64,000 bases of DNA, taken from the NCBI RefSeq assembly GCF_009363435.1, contig NZ_CP045354.1, positions 4,244,501 through 4,308,500 on the forward strand. The letters are read 5' to 3'. Numbering within the stretch: position 1 is the stretch's first letter; every line of letters starts with the position of its first letter. The notes below the pieces were generated by a model that had not been told where the DNA came from, did not search any database, and worked only from the letters and a program-made list of their open reading frames with translations. The translations under genes were made by a program, and so were the position numbers. Of the stretch, positions 15,483 through 24,004 are shown one piece after another. Source of the stretch: Labrenzia sp. THAF82 (lineage in GTDB: Bacteria > Pseudomonadota > Alphaproteobacteria > Rhizobiales > Stappiaceae).

Positions 15483-17264
15483 TTATTGATCAATAACTGG
15501 AACGATCATTTCGTTTTTGAGCACGCTCCTTTCCATGAAGGGAAATTGGTCCTCCAATGGCCGACGCACAAACCTTCTTTCCTGGGTCTTGGCAAAAGAG
15601 ACCTCAAGATAAACTTGTTCGGCCAGACCATCGATCTCTATCAATATGGCTTCAGGTCGTTGAAGCAACCCACCAAGATCCTGTTCCAAGGTGTCAAGGT
15701 TCTCGAGTTTGGTATACGCGATGCCAAAGGCAGCGGCGACCGAGGAAAACCTTGGCACTCCAACACCATTTGACTGATCCGTGCCAATTGTCCGCTTGCG
15801 GAAAAGTTCCTTTTGACGCCGCTTGATAATTGCATAGCCACCATTGTTGACGACGATGACTTTTACCGGCAGCCCATTGTGGACGATGGTTTGAAGTTCT
15901 TGCAGGTTCATCATTATCGAGCCGTCGCCAATGACGGCAACTGTCGGTTTTTCCGTTGCCAGCCACGCACCCATTGTCGCAGGAAGAGCAAATCCCATTG
16001 CGCCTTGATAAACTGGATGCACGCATTTCTGCCCCAGAGAAAAGCGCATATTTGTTGGTAGGATTACATCGATGAATCCTGAATCACATATGAAATTCGC
16101 CCTCTCGGGCAGCACATTTGACAAAACTCTAGCGAAATTATGCAGGTCAATCGCTGTGTTTTGATTTTCCCACACATCGTAGTCGGCAAACAGTGTTTTC
16201 CAGTGTAGGCACTTTTTGAGCCAATCACTGTTCGTTCTGAATTTCTTTGAAGACAAGATATCAAGCATCTGCCCCGGCCGGATATGTATTATCCTATTGA
16301 ACAGGTCCTTGTTTCGCTCGAACTCCTCGATATTCTCATCCACGACGATAATATCGGCCTTGCGGGCAAATTTGTGCGCATCTGCCCCAACGACGGAAGA
16401 AGGCAATCTGGAGCCCAGTACAAGCAGTAGATCTGAGTTTTGGACTGCAAATGCACCAGCTCTGGAACAGCCCATTGCTCCAACTGATCCTATAGAATGA
16501 CTATTTGCCGTACCGTAGACATCAGTTGCTGATGACGTAAAGGTCACCGGTATATCGTTGCGTTCCGCAAATGCCTTGAGGCTTTCCGCGGCGTTGTCGA
16601 GCTTGACACCACCGCCTACCAGGATGACAGGACGCGTTGCGCTCTTGAGGCTCTCCTCAAGAAATGCAAGATCATCCCCGCAAACTTTAGCATTTTGTTC
16701 TTCGTCCGGTTCAAACCCTAGCAGAGTATCCGGATCGACACGCATATTCTGAACATCCAGCGGAATATCAATCCAAACGGGACCAGGCCTTCCTTTGTTC
16801 GCGAGCGCTGTCGCTTTTTCCAGTTCAAAACGGATAGTGGTGGGGTCACTGACAAAAGCGCAGTGTTTTGTTATCGGGCTTACTAGTTCTACAATATCCG
16901 CTTCCTGTTGCCCGTAGGTTCTGATCGGTTCACCGGTATGGCGCCTGGTCTCAGCAAGGGTGTTTTGACCGGAAACGAAATAGCAAGGAATCCCGTCCTG
17001 CCAGGCCGTCAGTACGCCGGTAATAGCGTTGGTAGACGCACAACCGGTCGACGTAAGACATACAGCAGGCCGATCAGAAGCTTGAGCATAGGCAACCGTA
17101 GCGAAGGCAGCTGCTTGCTCATGGTGCGGACACACAGCTTGCAACGCATCGTTTTTCTCAACAGCATCCGTCAAAAACAAAGCGCCACGGCCGGTGACAA
17201 GGAAGACATGCCGTGCACCAAGGGAAGCAAAATAATCGAAAACGTAGTCAGCGACGCGCTTCAA
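15483..17264 (-). CDS. Thiamine-diphosphate-dependent enzyme, acetolactate-synthase-like carboligase
   Basis: A full-length 593-aa ThDP enzyme. The cofactor-activating Glu49 is in PHHEQAAAFA. The central domain carries RPVILVGGGVKL, and the ThDP/Mg motif runs from GDG at 446-448 to NN at 473-474. It starts with TTG at 17264, supported by AAGGAG nine bases upstream and by a 4-base overlap (TTGA) with the stop codon of the FabZ-like gene. Related enzymes in glycan loci (YerE, CarB) join a two-carbon unit from pyruvate to a keto sugar to make branched sugars. Here it could instead condense an aldehyde made by the LuxC/LuxE pair. Both are inference. Confidence 0.85.
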   Translation of the reverse strand: MKRVADYVFDYFASLGARHVFLVTGRGALFLTDAVEKNDALQAVCPHHEQAAAFATVAYAQASDRPAVCLTSTGCASTNAITGVLTAWQDGIPCYFVSGQNTLAETRRHTGEPIRTYGQQEADIVELVSPITKHCAFVSDPTTIRFELEKATALANKGRPGPVWIDIPLDVQNMRVDPDTLLGFEPDEEQNAKVCGDDLAFLEESLKSATRPVILVGGGVKLDNAAESLKAFAERNDIPVTFTSSATDVYGTANSHSIGSVGAMGCSRAGAFAVQNSDLLLVLGSRLPSSVVGADAHKFARKADIIVVDENIEEFERNKDLFNRIIHIRPGQMLDILSSKKFRTNSDWLKKCLHWKTLFADYDVWENQNTAIDLHNFARVLSNVLPERANFICDSGFIDVILPTNMRFSLGQKCVHPVYQGAMGFALPATMGAWLATEKPTVAVIGDGSIMMNLQELQTIVHNGLPVKVIVVNNGGYAIIKRRQKELFRKRTIGTDQSNGVGVPRFSSVAAAFGIAYTKLENLDTLEQDLGGLLQRPEAILIEIDGLAEQVYLEVSFAKTQERRFVRRPLEDQFPFMERSVLKNEMIVPVIDQ

Positions 17265-17752
17265 CTATGCTTCTCCTTCATTTTTTGGAAAATGGCATCA
17301 GTCGCGCTCCTGATTGAAACGACAAAATCTGCCGAACAAGCGAATTCGTCTCCGACATATGCATCGGCTTTCCCTCTCGCTATGCCTCTTTTCAAGGAGG
17401 CAAGTTCAGCATTCACCACAAGGGTATCGCCAGGGACAATCTGCCTACGGAAACTACCATTGCCGATATTTAGGAAATTTGTTTTGCTGCCTTTATGCTC
17501 AGGCATGGTCAGAAACGTCATAATAAAAGTCTGAACCATCGTTTCGACCAAGATGAATCCAGGCACAGTGGGCTCATCCTCATAGTGTGCTGGAAAAAAC
17601 CACTCATTATAAGAAAATGCTTTGACCCCGGTTGCGCGTTGCTTGGGCACGACATCGACAACCTTATCGAGAAATAGGATCGGATGCCGATTTCTCTGAC
17701 ATTCCTTGATGCCATTGATATCGAAATTGAGCTTGGGACTCCCGGTCATCAA
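17261..17752 (-). CDS. FabZ-like 3-hydroxyacyl-ACP dehydratase (hot-dog fold)
   Basis: A 163-aa hot-dog protein. RNRHPILFLDKV at about residues 20-31 matches the FabZ opening motif, and the active-site pair is present: His56 in FFPAHYEDEPTVPG and Glu70 in FILVETMVQ. The central helix and strands are of normal length. It overlaps the ACP gene by 4 bases upstream and the ThDP-enzyme gene by 4 bases downstream, so the three are surely co-translated. It should dehydrate a 3-hydroxyacyl chain on the neighbouring carrier, or act as a non-catalytic thioester-binding partner. It is not the housekeeping fabZ, which normally sits with lpxD and lpxA. Confidence 0.85.
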   Translation of the reverse strand: MMTGSPKLNFDINGIKECQRNRHPILFLDKVVDVVPKQRATGVKAFSYNEWFFPAHYEDEPTVPGFILVETMVQTFIMTFLTMPEHKGSKTNFLNIGNGSFRRQIVPGDTLVVNAELASLKRGIARGKADAYVGDEFACSADFVVSIRSATDAIFQKMKEKHS

Positions 17753-17988
17753 ATTGTAATTTCGTATCTTAACAGAACTTCCTTGCCCTTGCGGAAGTCC
17801 GAGATATCCGTGATATCGTCAATCTCCATTTCAATACCGAATTCATCTTCTAGCGCAGCTACAAGATTCATGTGGCCTATACTATCCCACTCCGGTATAT
17901 CCTGGTACTTCAACCCCTCCAGCTCTTGTTTTTGGACAGGAAATGCTTCCATGAAGCATTTTTGATACTTTTCAATGTTTTCCGACAT
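17749..17988 (-). CDS. Acyl carrier protein
   Basis: A 79-aa acidic four-helix carrier with the phosphopantetheine site DSIGHM (Ser36), followed by LVAALEDEFGIEMEIDDI, the canonical helix II. It needs a 4'-phosphopantetheinyl transferase from elsewhere. It is positioned between the acyl-CoA reductase gene (67 bases upstream) and the FabZ-like gene (4-base overlap), so it most likely carries the intermediate of this operon rather than serving bulk fatty acid synthesis. Confidence 0.9.
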   Translation of the reverse strand: MSENIEKYQKCFMEAFPVQKQELEGLKYQDIPEWDSIGHMNLVAALEDEFGIEMEIDDITDISDFRKGKEVLLRYEITI

Positions 17989-18055
17989 TTCTGGTTGTTC
18001 CGCTCACTGCCTTCGTTTGAGCCAGTTCAATTCTTAATGCGTTTCTGGCACTTAC

Positions 18056-19267
18056 TTATTGAACCAAAACGAATTTTGACATCTGGCCAATCAAATCGTA
18101 TCCGTCCCAGATGACATCAAACGCCGTTGCGTTTCCTATTTTTACCAGCCTGTCCGCACTGAGTTTTGTGGGTGTGCTCAGCAAAAGTGCCTCCAGCTCT
18201 GTTTGCGCAAACCCAAAGTGCGTTACAGTCTGTAATTGATGGTCATTTATCACTGGCAAGGCCGCCAAGTTATCAACTTGCACCTGCAAAAAATATCCGC
18301 CCGCAGCAAAATTATCAGCATTCTCAAGCGCTTCTGCCGTCGTGGTTACGGTCACGTTGCCCGTCATTTTGCTTCGCGACACCTTCGGCTCAAATCCACT
18401 GACAGCCAGACCCGCAATCTTCGTAAGCTTCTCATTCGTCTTTGAAGCAGGGCATTTGTAGCCCTTACGTTGCATTTGTTCATCCAGTTGGTTCCAGAAC
18501 AGCTCTTGAGCTTGTGAAACTGTACCCTGATCTCCGATCCAAAGGACTGCTTTCGGTGAAGAACATGCGTTTTGATCAAAGACGAAAGTATCGTTGTAGA
18601 AAGCTGTCGCAATGCCTCTTTTGTCCTTCTCCTCAAGATATTCCTTTGCAGAGATCAGGCAGATCGAATACCTATCGGGAAAAGTGATATCGTACGCATG
18701 TGGTTTCAACGGAGCCTTGCGAATGGTTCTTACGGTTTGATTGCCCCCCCAAATTACTCGAATGTCGGCAATATCTCCCAGTGCTTGGTTTAGTGTTTCG
18801 TCAGCTTTAGACCGAAACAAATAAACCCTATTATGAAGAGCCTCAAACTCGGAACATGACAAGATAGTATCCAGCTTCTCAACTACAAAGTCGGTCTCAG
18901 CATTTGTGTTGTTCGAAAGGCGCACGACGCAGGAATTGCCGGCCAACAGTGCAACAATCAGACTGTAGCAGAAATTCAATGGGACGTTTGATGGCGTGTA
19001 GTGAATGGAGTGGCCCCGACCAATACGAATTGCGTCGTTGCTGGCGTACCTTCGAGCAACTATGGAGAGATTGGCGCGCCGGCAGAAAAACCCAAGACTA
19101 ACGACATCCGGATAGGCGCGAGCTTCGCCCTTCATGAGTTTCTCTGAAAATGCAGACAACATATCGACCACCAGTGGATCGAATATCTTTCTCGATCCCT
19201 CTTTCAGCAGTTCGTCAAAGCTTCTAGCGCCGGCTATGCGACTATGATTGAGGTCTTGGAAGGTCAA
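18056..19267 (-). CDS. LuxC-family acyl-CoA (fatty acid) reductase
   Basis: An NADPH-dependent reductase that turns an acyl thioester into an aldehyde; in luminous bacteria it works in a complex with LuxE. The 403-aa protein has the catalytic Cys235 in FDQNACSSP, the LuxC signature. TPSNVPLNFCYSLIVALLAGN is the aldehyde-dehydrogenase-type nucleotide-binding helix, and IRVIWGG lies between them. It is somewhat shorter than Vibrio LuxC (about 477 aa). Its ATG overlaps the LuxE-like stop codon by 4 bases (ATGA). No luciferase genes are near, so the aldehyde is not for light; a biosynthetic use in the glycan island is the reasonable reading. Confidence 0.88.
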   Translation of the reverse strand: MTFQDLNHSRIAGARSFDELLKEGSRKIFDPLVVDMLSAFSEKLMKGEARAYPDVVSLGFFCRRANLSIVARRYASNDAIRIGRGHSIHYTPSNVPLNFCYSLIVALLAGNSCVVRLSNNTNAETDFVVEKLDTILSCSEFEALHNRVYLFRSKADETLNQALGDIADIRVIWGGNQTVRTIRKAPLKPHAYDITFPDRYSICLISAKEYLEEKDKRGIATAFYNDTFVFDQNACSSPKAVLWIGDQGTVSQAQELFWNQLDEQMQRKGYKCPASKTNEKLTKIAGLAVSGFEPKVSRSKMTGNVTVTTTAEALENADNFAAGGYFLQVQVDNLAALPVINDHQLQTVTHFGFAQTELEALLLSTPTKLSADRLVKIGNATAFDVIWDGYDLIGQMSKFVLVQ

Positions 19268-20337
19268 AGTGTATCGCTACAGCCTCTTATTTCAGCTTCT
19301 GCCAAACGACCCAGGACCCGAAAATATTTGCCTTTCCGTCCACAAGGACAATCATCCTCTCCGAGTAACATGCCCAAGTCATCGGTCAAAAGTGAATGAC
19401 CAGGATAGGAGTAGGGGAAAATCGACAAAGTTTGAATGAACCCTTCTTCGCCGAAGTTTTTGTTTTCAAGCGAGATGGTATCTCTGATCAGAATATCGTT
19501 GAATACACTGCAATGTAGGTGGCCTGCGTTGCATTCGACATAAATTGAACCTGTTTGTTCTACCATGCCGTAATAGTCGTGGACGCGTGAGATGTTGAAT
19601 TGCTGCTTAAGCCGTTCTTTAAAAGCGGTGGGAGGCACAGCTTTATTGATCAGTTTTTTCCAACCACCGCCGTGTAAAAGTATGGCGTTAGACATGTCAA
19701 TTTTTAGGTCTGACTCTGCCAAGGCCTCACACAGAGAGGTCCAAATCAGGAAGGTAAAACCAAAAACAAAAACGGCTTTGTCTTTGTGTTGATCGAAAAA
19801 TCTCTTGATCCTCGGAAGGTCTGGTTTGAGGTCGTGGTCCAAAGCAAAAACAGGTCGGCGTCCAAACATCGAAAACCCGCGAATCGCAGCACCTCGTGCC
19901 GAAAAATTCGCATTTGCTCCCATTGCACCTTCACTGTCGACAACAAGCATTGGCAGGCGCTGCCCGCCTAAAACGCTATTAAGCGTTTTCGTGAGCCCCT
20001 TCGTCTGCAAATTGGCGGTCTTTTTATCCAACACTATTTCCGAGGGGATTTGACCTGAAGTTCCCGACGAGCGCATGTATTTGAAAACGTCTTCATCCGG
20101 AATGCTTTTGAGCCTGTGTTCTTTGAACACGCTCACCGGTAAATACGGAAGCTCTCCTATGCTGGCTCCAAAATTGCGGCCTCCGAACAATGCATTGATC
20201 ATCGCTTTATATTCGCTGCATCGGTCGTAGTGAAATTGGGTCAGTTCACTCAAATTACGTTGCAGGAACGTGCCCTTTTCGGCACGCGTCATAGAATATG
20301 GAGCGATTTCAAAAATATTATCCATCGTGTCGGTCAT
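19264..20337 (-). CDS. LuxE-family acyl-protein synthetase
   Basis: ATP-dependent enzyme that adenylates a fatty or short acid and holds it as a thioester before handing it to LuxC. The 357-aa protein has the adenylate-loop motif YMRSSGTSGQIPSE, the central HGGGWKKL and YYGMVEQTG, and a cysteine four residues from the C-terminus (Cys353 in RGCSDTL). That is the place of the acylated cysteine in Vibrio LuxE. A zinc-knuckle-like CPCGRKG precedes it. It is the first gene of the minus-strand operon running to 11893. The substrate acid is unknown. Confidence 0.88.
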   Translation of the reverse strand: MTDTMDNIFEIAPYSMTRAEKGTFLQRNLSELTQFHYDRCSEYKAMINALFGGRNFGASIGELPYLPVSVFKEHRLKSIPDEDVFKYMRSSGTSGQIPSEIVLDKKTANLQTKGLTKTLNSVLGGQRLPMLVVDSEGAMGANANFSARGAAIRGFSMFGRRPVFALDHDLKPDLPRIKRFFDQHKDKAVFVFGFTFLIWTSLCEALAESDLKIDMSNAILLHGGGWKKLINKAVPPTAFKERLKQQFNISRVHDYYGMVEQTGSIYVECNAGHLHCSVFNDILIRDTISLENKNFGEEGFIQTLSIFPYSYPGHSLLTDDLGMLLGEDDCPCGRKGKYFRVLGRLAEAEIRGCSDTL

Positions 20338-20597
20338 TTGCTTGGGCTTACCATTGATGGACTCGGGGAATGATTGCCACCTTCCGCAATCTAAACAAAA
20401 GACTTAAACTGCGCGCGTTTCCCGGACTTGTTGTGAATTGCTTATCAACAGAAATAATCTGCCCCCCCTCTCCAACCAGATGCTTCCAGGATACAATGCC
20501 AGGACTTGAATTCAGTCGAATGGCGAAACAAAAGTTCAATTAGGCGCGCGTCCCTTTGTCGGCCTTAGGTTCTCTCCGCCCTTGGAACAGTGAAGAG

Positions 20598-21533
20598 GTG
20601 AAATTGCGGTTCGAACGCCCCACCGGTCTGATGTTCCATCATTTTCATGGACAAGACCATCCGCAGACCCAAGGCAGCATCAGTGGCAATACCTTCGAAT
20701 CGATTCTTGAGTTCATCTCCCAAGATCATAGAATTCTCAAAGCGAAAGACTGGCTAGACCGGGCGAAAGCTGGCTCGTTGGAACGACAAGATGTTTGTGT
20801 GACGTTCGATGATACACTCGCATGCCAATACGATGTGGCCCTGCCTGTTCTTGAAAAGCTTGACCTTACGGGTTTCTGGTTTGTTTATACCTCAATTCTC
20901 GAAGGCGGTTTGGAACCACTGGAAATATTTCGCTATTTCCGCACAACATGTTTTGAAACCGTTGATCAGTTTTATGAGCGCTTCTTCGAGCTCTCAAATG
21001 AATTCCTGTTGGAAGCTTATTGCACAGCAGAATACCGGTTCGAACATGCCAGTTATCTTGCGCACGCCAGCTACTATTCACGCAATGACAGATGGTTCCG
21101 ATATCTGCGAGACAACGTACTCACATCTAAAAGCTACAGATCGATTATAGAACTTATGATGAAAGAAAAACGCTTTTCGATTGATGTCGCAAGAGACAAG
21201 CTCTGGTTAACCTCTTCACAAGTCAAGCATTTGTCGCAGTCAGACCATGTTGTTGGACTTCATTCTCACACGCATCCAACCACGCTTGCTGAACTTCCCT
21301 TTGCCGAACAAAAAACTGAATATGAGCTAAACTCCGACAGTCTCAATGCTTTACTCGGTTGTCGACCAGACACAGTTTCACACCCCTGCAACTCCTATAA
21401 TTGCCAGACGCTTGCAATTCTAGATTCGCTTGGTGTGCAAATCGGCTTCCGAGCAAACCGGCTTTCGGTTGAAAACCGATCTGAACTCGAGTACGCGCGT
21501 GAAGATCACGCAAATATTTTACCGCTGTTGTAG
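20598..21533 (+). CDS. Polysaccharide deacetylase-like (NodB homology) protein
   Basis: A carbohydrate-esterase-4-like protein of about 311 aa. The metal motif TFDD is present in DVCVTFDDTLACQYDVALPVLEKL, and the second metal motif appears as VGLHSHTHPTTLAEL. The C-terminal HPCNSYN and GFRANRL correspond to the RxPxG and related loops, degenerate here. It is divergent to the LuxE-led operon and closes the glycan island. The start is uncertain: GTG at 20598 is chosen because the sequence after it (KLRFERPTGLMFHHFH) is conserved-looking, while the TTG at 20556 adds 14 non-conserved residues. It probably de-N-acetylates a surface or precursor glycan. Confidence 0.75.
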   Translation: MKLRFERPTGLMFHHFHGQDHPQTQGSISGNTFESILEFISQDHRILKAKDWLDRAKAGSLERQDVCVTFDDTLACQYDVALPVLEKLDLTGFWFVYTSILEGGLEPLEIFRYFRTTCFETVDQFYERFFELSNEFLLEAYCTAEYRFEHASYLAHASYYSRNDRWFRYLRDNVLTSKSYRSIIELMMKEKRFSIDVARDKLWLTSSQVKHLSQSDHVVGLHSHTHPTTLAELPFAEQKTEYELNSDSLNALLGCRPDTVSHPCNSYNCQTLAILDSLGVQIGFRANRLSVENRSELEYAREDHANILPLL

Positions 21534-21570
21534 GGTTTGCAGCCCCACCGTCGGCACCGCATCAAATAGC

Positions 21571-21598
21571 GAAAAACCCGTCTAAAAACAGACGGGTT
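21571..21598 (-). terminator. Rho-independent terminator of the ferredoxin-NADP reductase gene
   Basis: A perfect 9-bp stem, AACCCGTCT (21575-21583) with AGACGGGTT (21590-21598) around AAAAAC, is followed on the minus strand by a run of T (A-run at 21572-21576 on the plus strand). It lies 25 bases after the stop codon of the minus-strand gene. Confidence 0.85.
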
Positions 21599-21622
21599 CA
21601 CTTTGGAAACGATAGCAGTTTT

Positions 21623-22435
21623 CTAACCCACAAATGCGCGTTCGACGACAAACTCGGCGGGTTTGTTGTTGGCGCCTTCGGTGAGGCCGGCGGCTTCGAG
21701 CAGTTGTTTGGTGTCGCGGATCATGTCCATGGAGCCGCAAATCATGCCGCGGTCGATCGCGGGGTCGAGTGCAGGCACGCCGAGATCTTCAAACAGTTTA
21801 CCTGACTGGATCAGATCGGTAATGCGGCCCTGACGCGGGAAGTCTTCGCGGGTGACAGAGGTGTAATGCACCAGCTTGTCTTTCGCATATTCCCCGATCA
21901 GCGGATCGTTGATTGTTTCCTGCACCAGCTCTTCACCGTATTTCAGCTCCGCCACTTCCCTGCAGGTATGGGTCAGGATGACCTGATCGAACTTTTCATA
22001 TGTATCGGGATCCCGGATCAGGCTCGCGAAAGGCGCGATACCCGTGCCGGTGGAAAACATATAGACCCTTTTGCCTGGTACGAGCGCGTCATTGACGAGT
22101 GTGCCGGTCGGCTTCTTTTTCATCAACACCGCATCGCCCGGCTGAATCTTCTGGAGATGCGAAGTCAGTGGACCGTCCGGAACCTTGATTGAGAAGAACT
22201 CCAGTTCTTCATCCCAGGCAGGGCTGGCAATCGAATAGGCCCGGTAAAGGGGTTTGCCGTCGATCATAAGGCCAATCATGACGAACTCGCCGGAACGAAA
22301 GCGAAAGCTCGCCGGGCGAGTCATGCGGAACCGGAAAAGGCGGTCCGTATAATGTTGTACAGTTTTCACTTCCTCGACGAAGACACCCGCCGGAGCGGCA
22401 GCTTCAAGGTCAGCGGGTTTGGCAAGTACATTCAT
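21623..22435 (-). CDS. fpr: Ferredoxin--NADP+ reductase
   Basis: Flavoenzyme of 270 aa exchanging electrons between NADPH and ferredoxin or flavodoxin. The FAD motif RAYSIAS and the NADP motif FSTGTGIAPFASLI are present, followed by ICGSMDM. The C-terminus FVVERAFVG is of the bacterial subclass-I type. The ATG at 22435 is chosen because the upstream extension to 22513 does not match the family. This protein could also supply electrons for the corrinoid reactivator encoded at 44.7 kb, though nothing in the sequence links them. Confidence 0.93.
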   Translation of the reverse strand: MNVLAKPADLEAAAPAGVFVEEVKTVQHYTDRLFRFRMTRPASFRFRSGEFVMIGLMIDGKPLYRAYSIASPAWDEELEFFSIKVPDGPLTSHLQKIQPGDAVLMKKKPTGTLVNDALVPGKRVYMFSTGTGIAPFASLIRDPDTYEKFDQVILTHTCREVAELKYGEELVQETINDPLIGEYAKDKLVHYTSVTREDFPRQGRITDLIQSGKLFEDLGVPALDPAIDRGMICGSMDMIRDTKQLLEAAGLTEGANNKPAEFVVERAFVG

Positions 22436-22914
22436 TTGAATTGAGGTCCGTAGGTCATCGCACTGGTGGATTTGTGCCCCATGTAGCACCACTCCTACAT
22501 TGACTTGAAGCAACCCGCATCCACGAAACAGCCAAAATTCAAAAAAAACATTCTAATTTCGTTCAACTTTCAGGGTCCGTGTCCCCTTTTTGAGGAGGCG
22601 CAGCCATTTTCGGCTGTGCCAGACATTTCATGATGCCTGCGATAGCACCCCTTCAAGAGACTGTGCCGAGGGACGGAAGCTGTCGCCCTGCCCTCAAAGC
22701 GGCCGGAGAATTTCAACGCCTGAAAAACGGAAAACATCGCCCTTGCCATCTCCATCTGGCGATCACGCAGTCGATCACAATTTGCAATCATTTGTGACAA
22801 TTCAACGAATCCGACAGTCAATGTCGTTTTTTATTTGACAGATCAAGACAAATTGAAAAATCTATAGATAAACAAAGATAAACCTCAATAATACCTTCCA
22901 ACGAGGTGAAGTAA
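22436..22914. other. Divergent intergenic region between fpr and the GlxA regulator gene
   Basis: About 480 bases with promoters for both flanking genes. The last 100 bases before the regulator are very AT-rich and hold a TTGACA at 22835-22840, but the nearest -10-like TCTATA is 20 bases away, too far for a standard sigma-70 promoter. The open frames inside (for instance minus strand 22570-22821) start at weak codons without a ribosome binding site and are not convincing. Confidence 0.35.
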
Positions 22915-23952
22915 ATGTCCGGACGCACACACGAAGAAACAGGTCAGACGATAGCATTCGTTCTGCTGGACCGGTTCTCCATGAACGCATTCGCAAGCGT
23001 CATTGAACCACTGCGTATAGCAAATCGGTTGCTTGGTCGGGAGTTTTACGCATGGACGACTTATTCCCTTGACGGGAATTCAGTCGTGGCAAGCAACGGA
23101 TGCGAGGTTGCAGTAAAAAAATCTATTCGTGAGCTTCACGACGCTGACATTACACTATTGTGTACTGGCATTGACGTGGAACGCCTGCCGCTCGATCCGG
23201 ATCTCGGCAACAAGCTCAGACGCTTGAATGCCATGGGCCGCACGTTCGGTGCCATCTGCACAGGCGCTTATCTCCTTGCCAGATACAATCTGCTCGATGG
23301 CCGGCGCTGCACAATCCATTGGGAGAACCTGCGTTCGCTGCGTGAGGAGTTCCCTGATGTTGAAGTGACATCGGATATCTTTGCAATTGATCGCAATTGC
23401 ATCACCTGTGCCGGAGGCATGGCATCGCTCGACATGATCCTGAGGCTACTTGCCATCCAGCACGGAGCATATCTTGCTCATGAGGTTGCCGAAGTCGCAC
23501 TTTACCAGAACATGCGCTCAGGCGAATCTGCGCAGCGCCATGACATTGAGGCACGGACCGGCATCTCCAATGCCAAAATCCTCGACGCCATTCGCATCAT
23601 GGATCTGCACATCGAAGATCCGCTGAGCTGCCAGCAACTGGCCATGACCGTGAGCCTGTCGCCCCGTCAGCTGGAGCGCCTGTTCCGTCGTCATTTCAAT
23701 TGCACTCCCGGCCAGTATTATCTGCGTCTGCGTCTGGAAACCGCGCGGGACCTTTTGCGCCGGACAAGCCGTCCGGTGCTGGATGTTGCCCTTGCCTGTG
23801 GTTTTGCTTCAACGTCACACTTCACCAAATGCTATCGGGAACGTTTCCTGTGCACACCGACGGAGGAGCGGCAGTCTTATCAATGGGCCAATACCAAATC
23901 CACATCCGGTGTCGGAACAGCAACACCCATGAGGCTCGTCGCAAAGTCCTGA
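22915..23952 (+). CDS. GlxA family transcriptional regulator (DJ-1/PfpI domain plus AraC HTH)
   Basis: A 345-aa regulator. The N-terminal amidotransferase-like domain contains the nucleophile-elbow sequence GAICTGAYLLA (Cys kept), and CAGGMASLDMIL follows. The C-terminal 100 residues are two AraC helix-turn-helix units (LSCQQLAMTVSLSPRQLERLFRRH, then VLDVALACGFASTSHFTKCYRE). A GAGGTGA box precedes the ATG. Regulators of this architecture (GbdR, CdhR, ArgR-like) often control use of quaternary amines, arginine or choline-derived compounds. The window has a methyl-transfer cluster at 40-47 kb but this gene is 16 kb away, so a link is only a possibility. Confidence 0.9.
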   Translation: MSGRTHEETGQTIAFVLLDRFSMNAFASVIEPLRIANRLLGREFYAWTTYSLDGNSVVASNGCEVAVKKSIRELHDADITLLCTGIDVERLPLDPDLGNKLRRLNAMGRTFGAICTGAYLLARYNLLDGRRCTIHWENLRSLREEFPDVEVTSDIFAIDRNCITCAGGMASLDMILRLLAIQHGAYLAHEVAEVALYQNMRSGESAQRHDIEARTGISNAKILDAIRIMDLHIEDPLSCQQLAMTVSLSPRQLERLFRRHFNCTPGQYYLRLRLETARDLLRRTSRPVLDVALACGFASTSHFTKCYRERFLCTPTEERQSYQWANTKSTSGVGTATPMRLVAKS

Positions 23953-23977
23953 TGCATGCACATACCGTCTGAACATG

Positions 23978-24003
23978 AACGCCGCGAAATCGCGGCGTTT
24001 TTT
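23978..24003 (+). terminator. Rho-independent terminator after the GlxA regulator gene
   Basis: A 9-bp perfect stem, AACGCCGCG with CGCGGCGTT around AAAT, runs into TTTTTT at 23998-24003. It sits between convergent genes. Confidence 0.9.
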
Positions 24004-24004
24004 G

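Noticed and set aside
18056-20337. Bioluminescence (lux) operon
   Set aside because: Only LuxC- and LuxE-type genes are present; no luxA, luxB, luxD or luxG homologue lies within the window.
4225-21533. Genomic island inserted by a mobile element
   Set aside because: Base composition looks different, but no integrase, transposase, tRNA target or direct repeats at the borders were found.
22570-22821. 83-aa minus-strand frame between fpr and the GlxA regulator gene
   Set aside because: TTG start, no ribosome binding site, composition not protein-like.
22835-22866. Sigma-70 promoter for the GlxA regulator gene
   Set aside because: TTGACA and TCTATA are 20 bases apart, beyond the usual 16-18.
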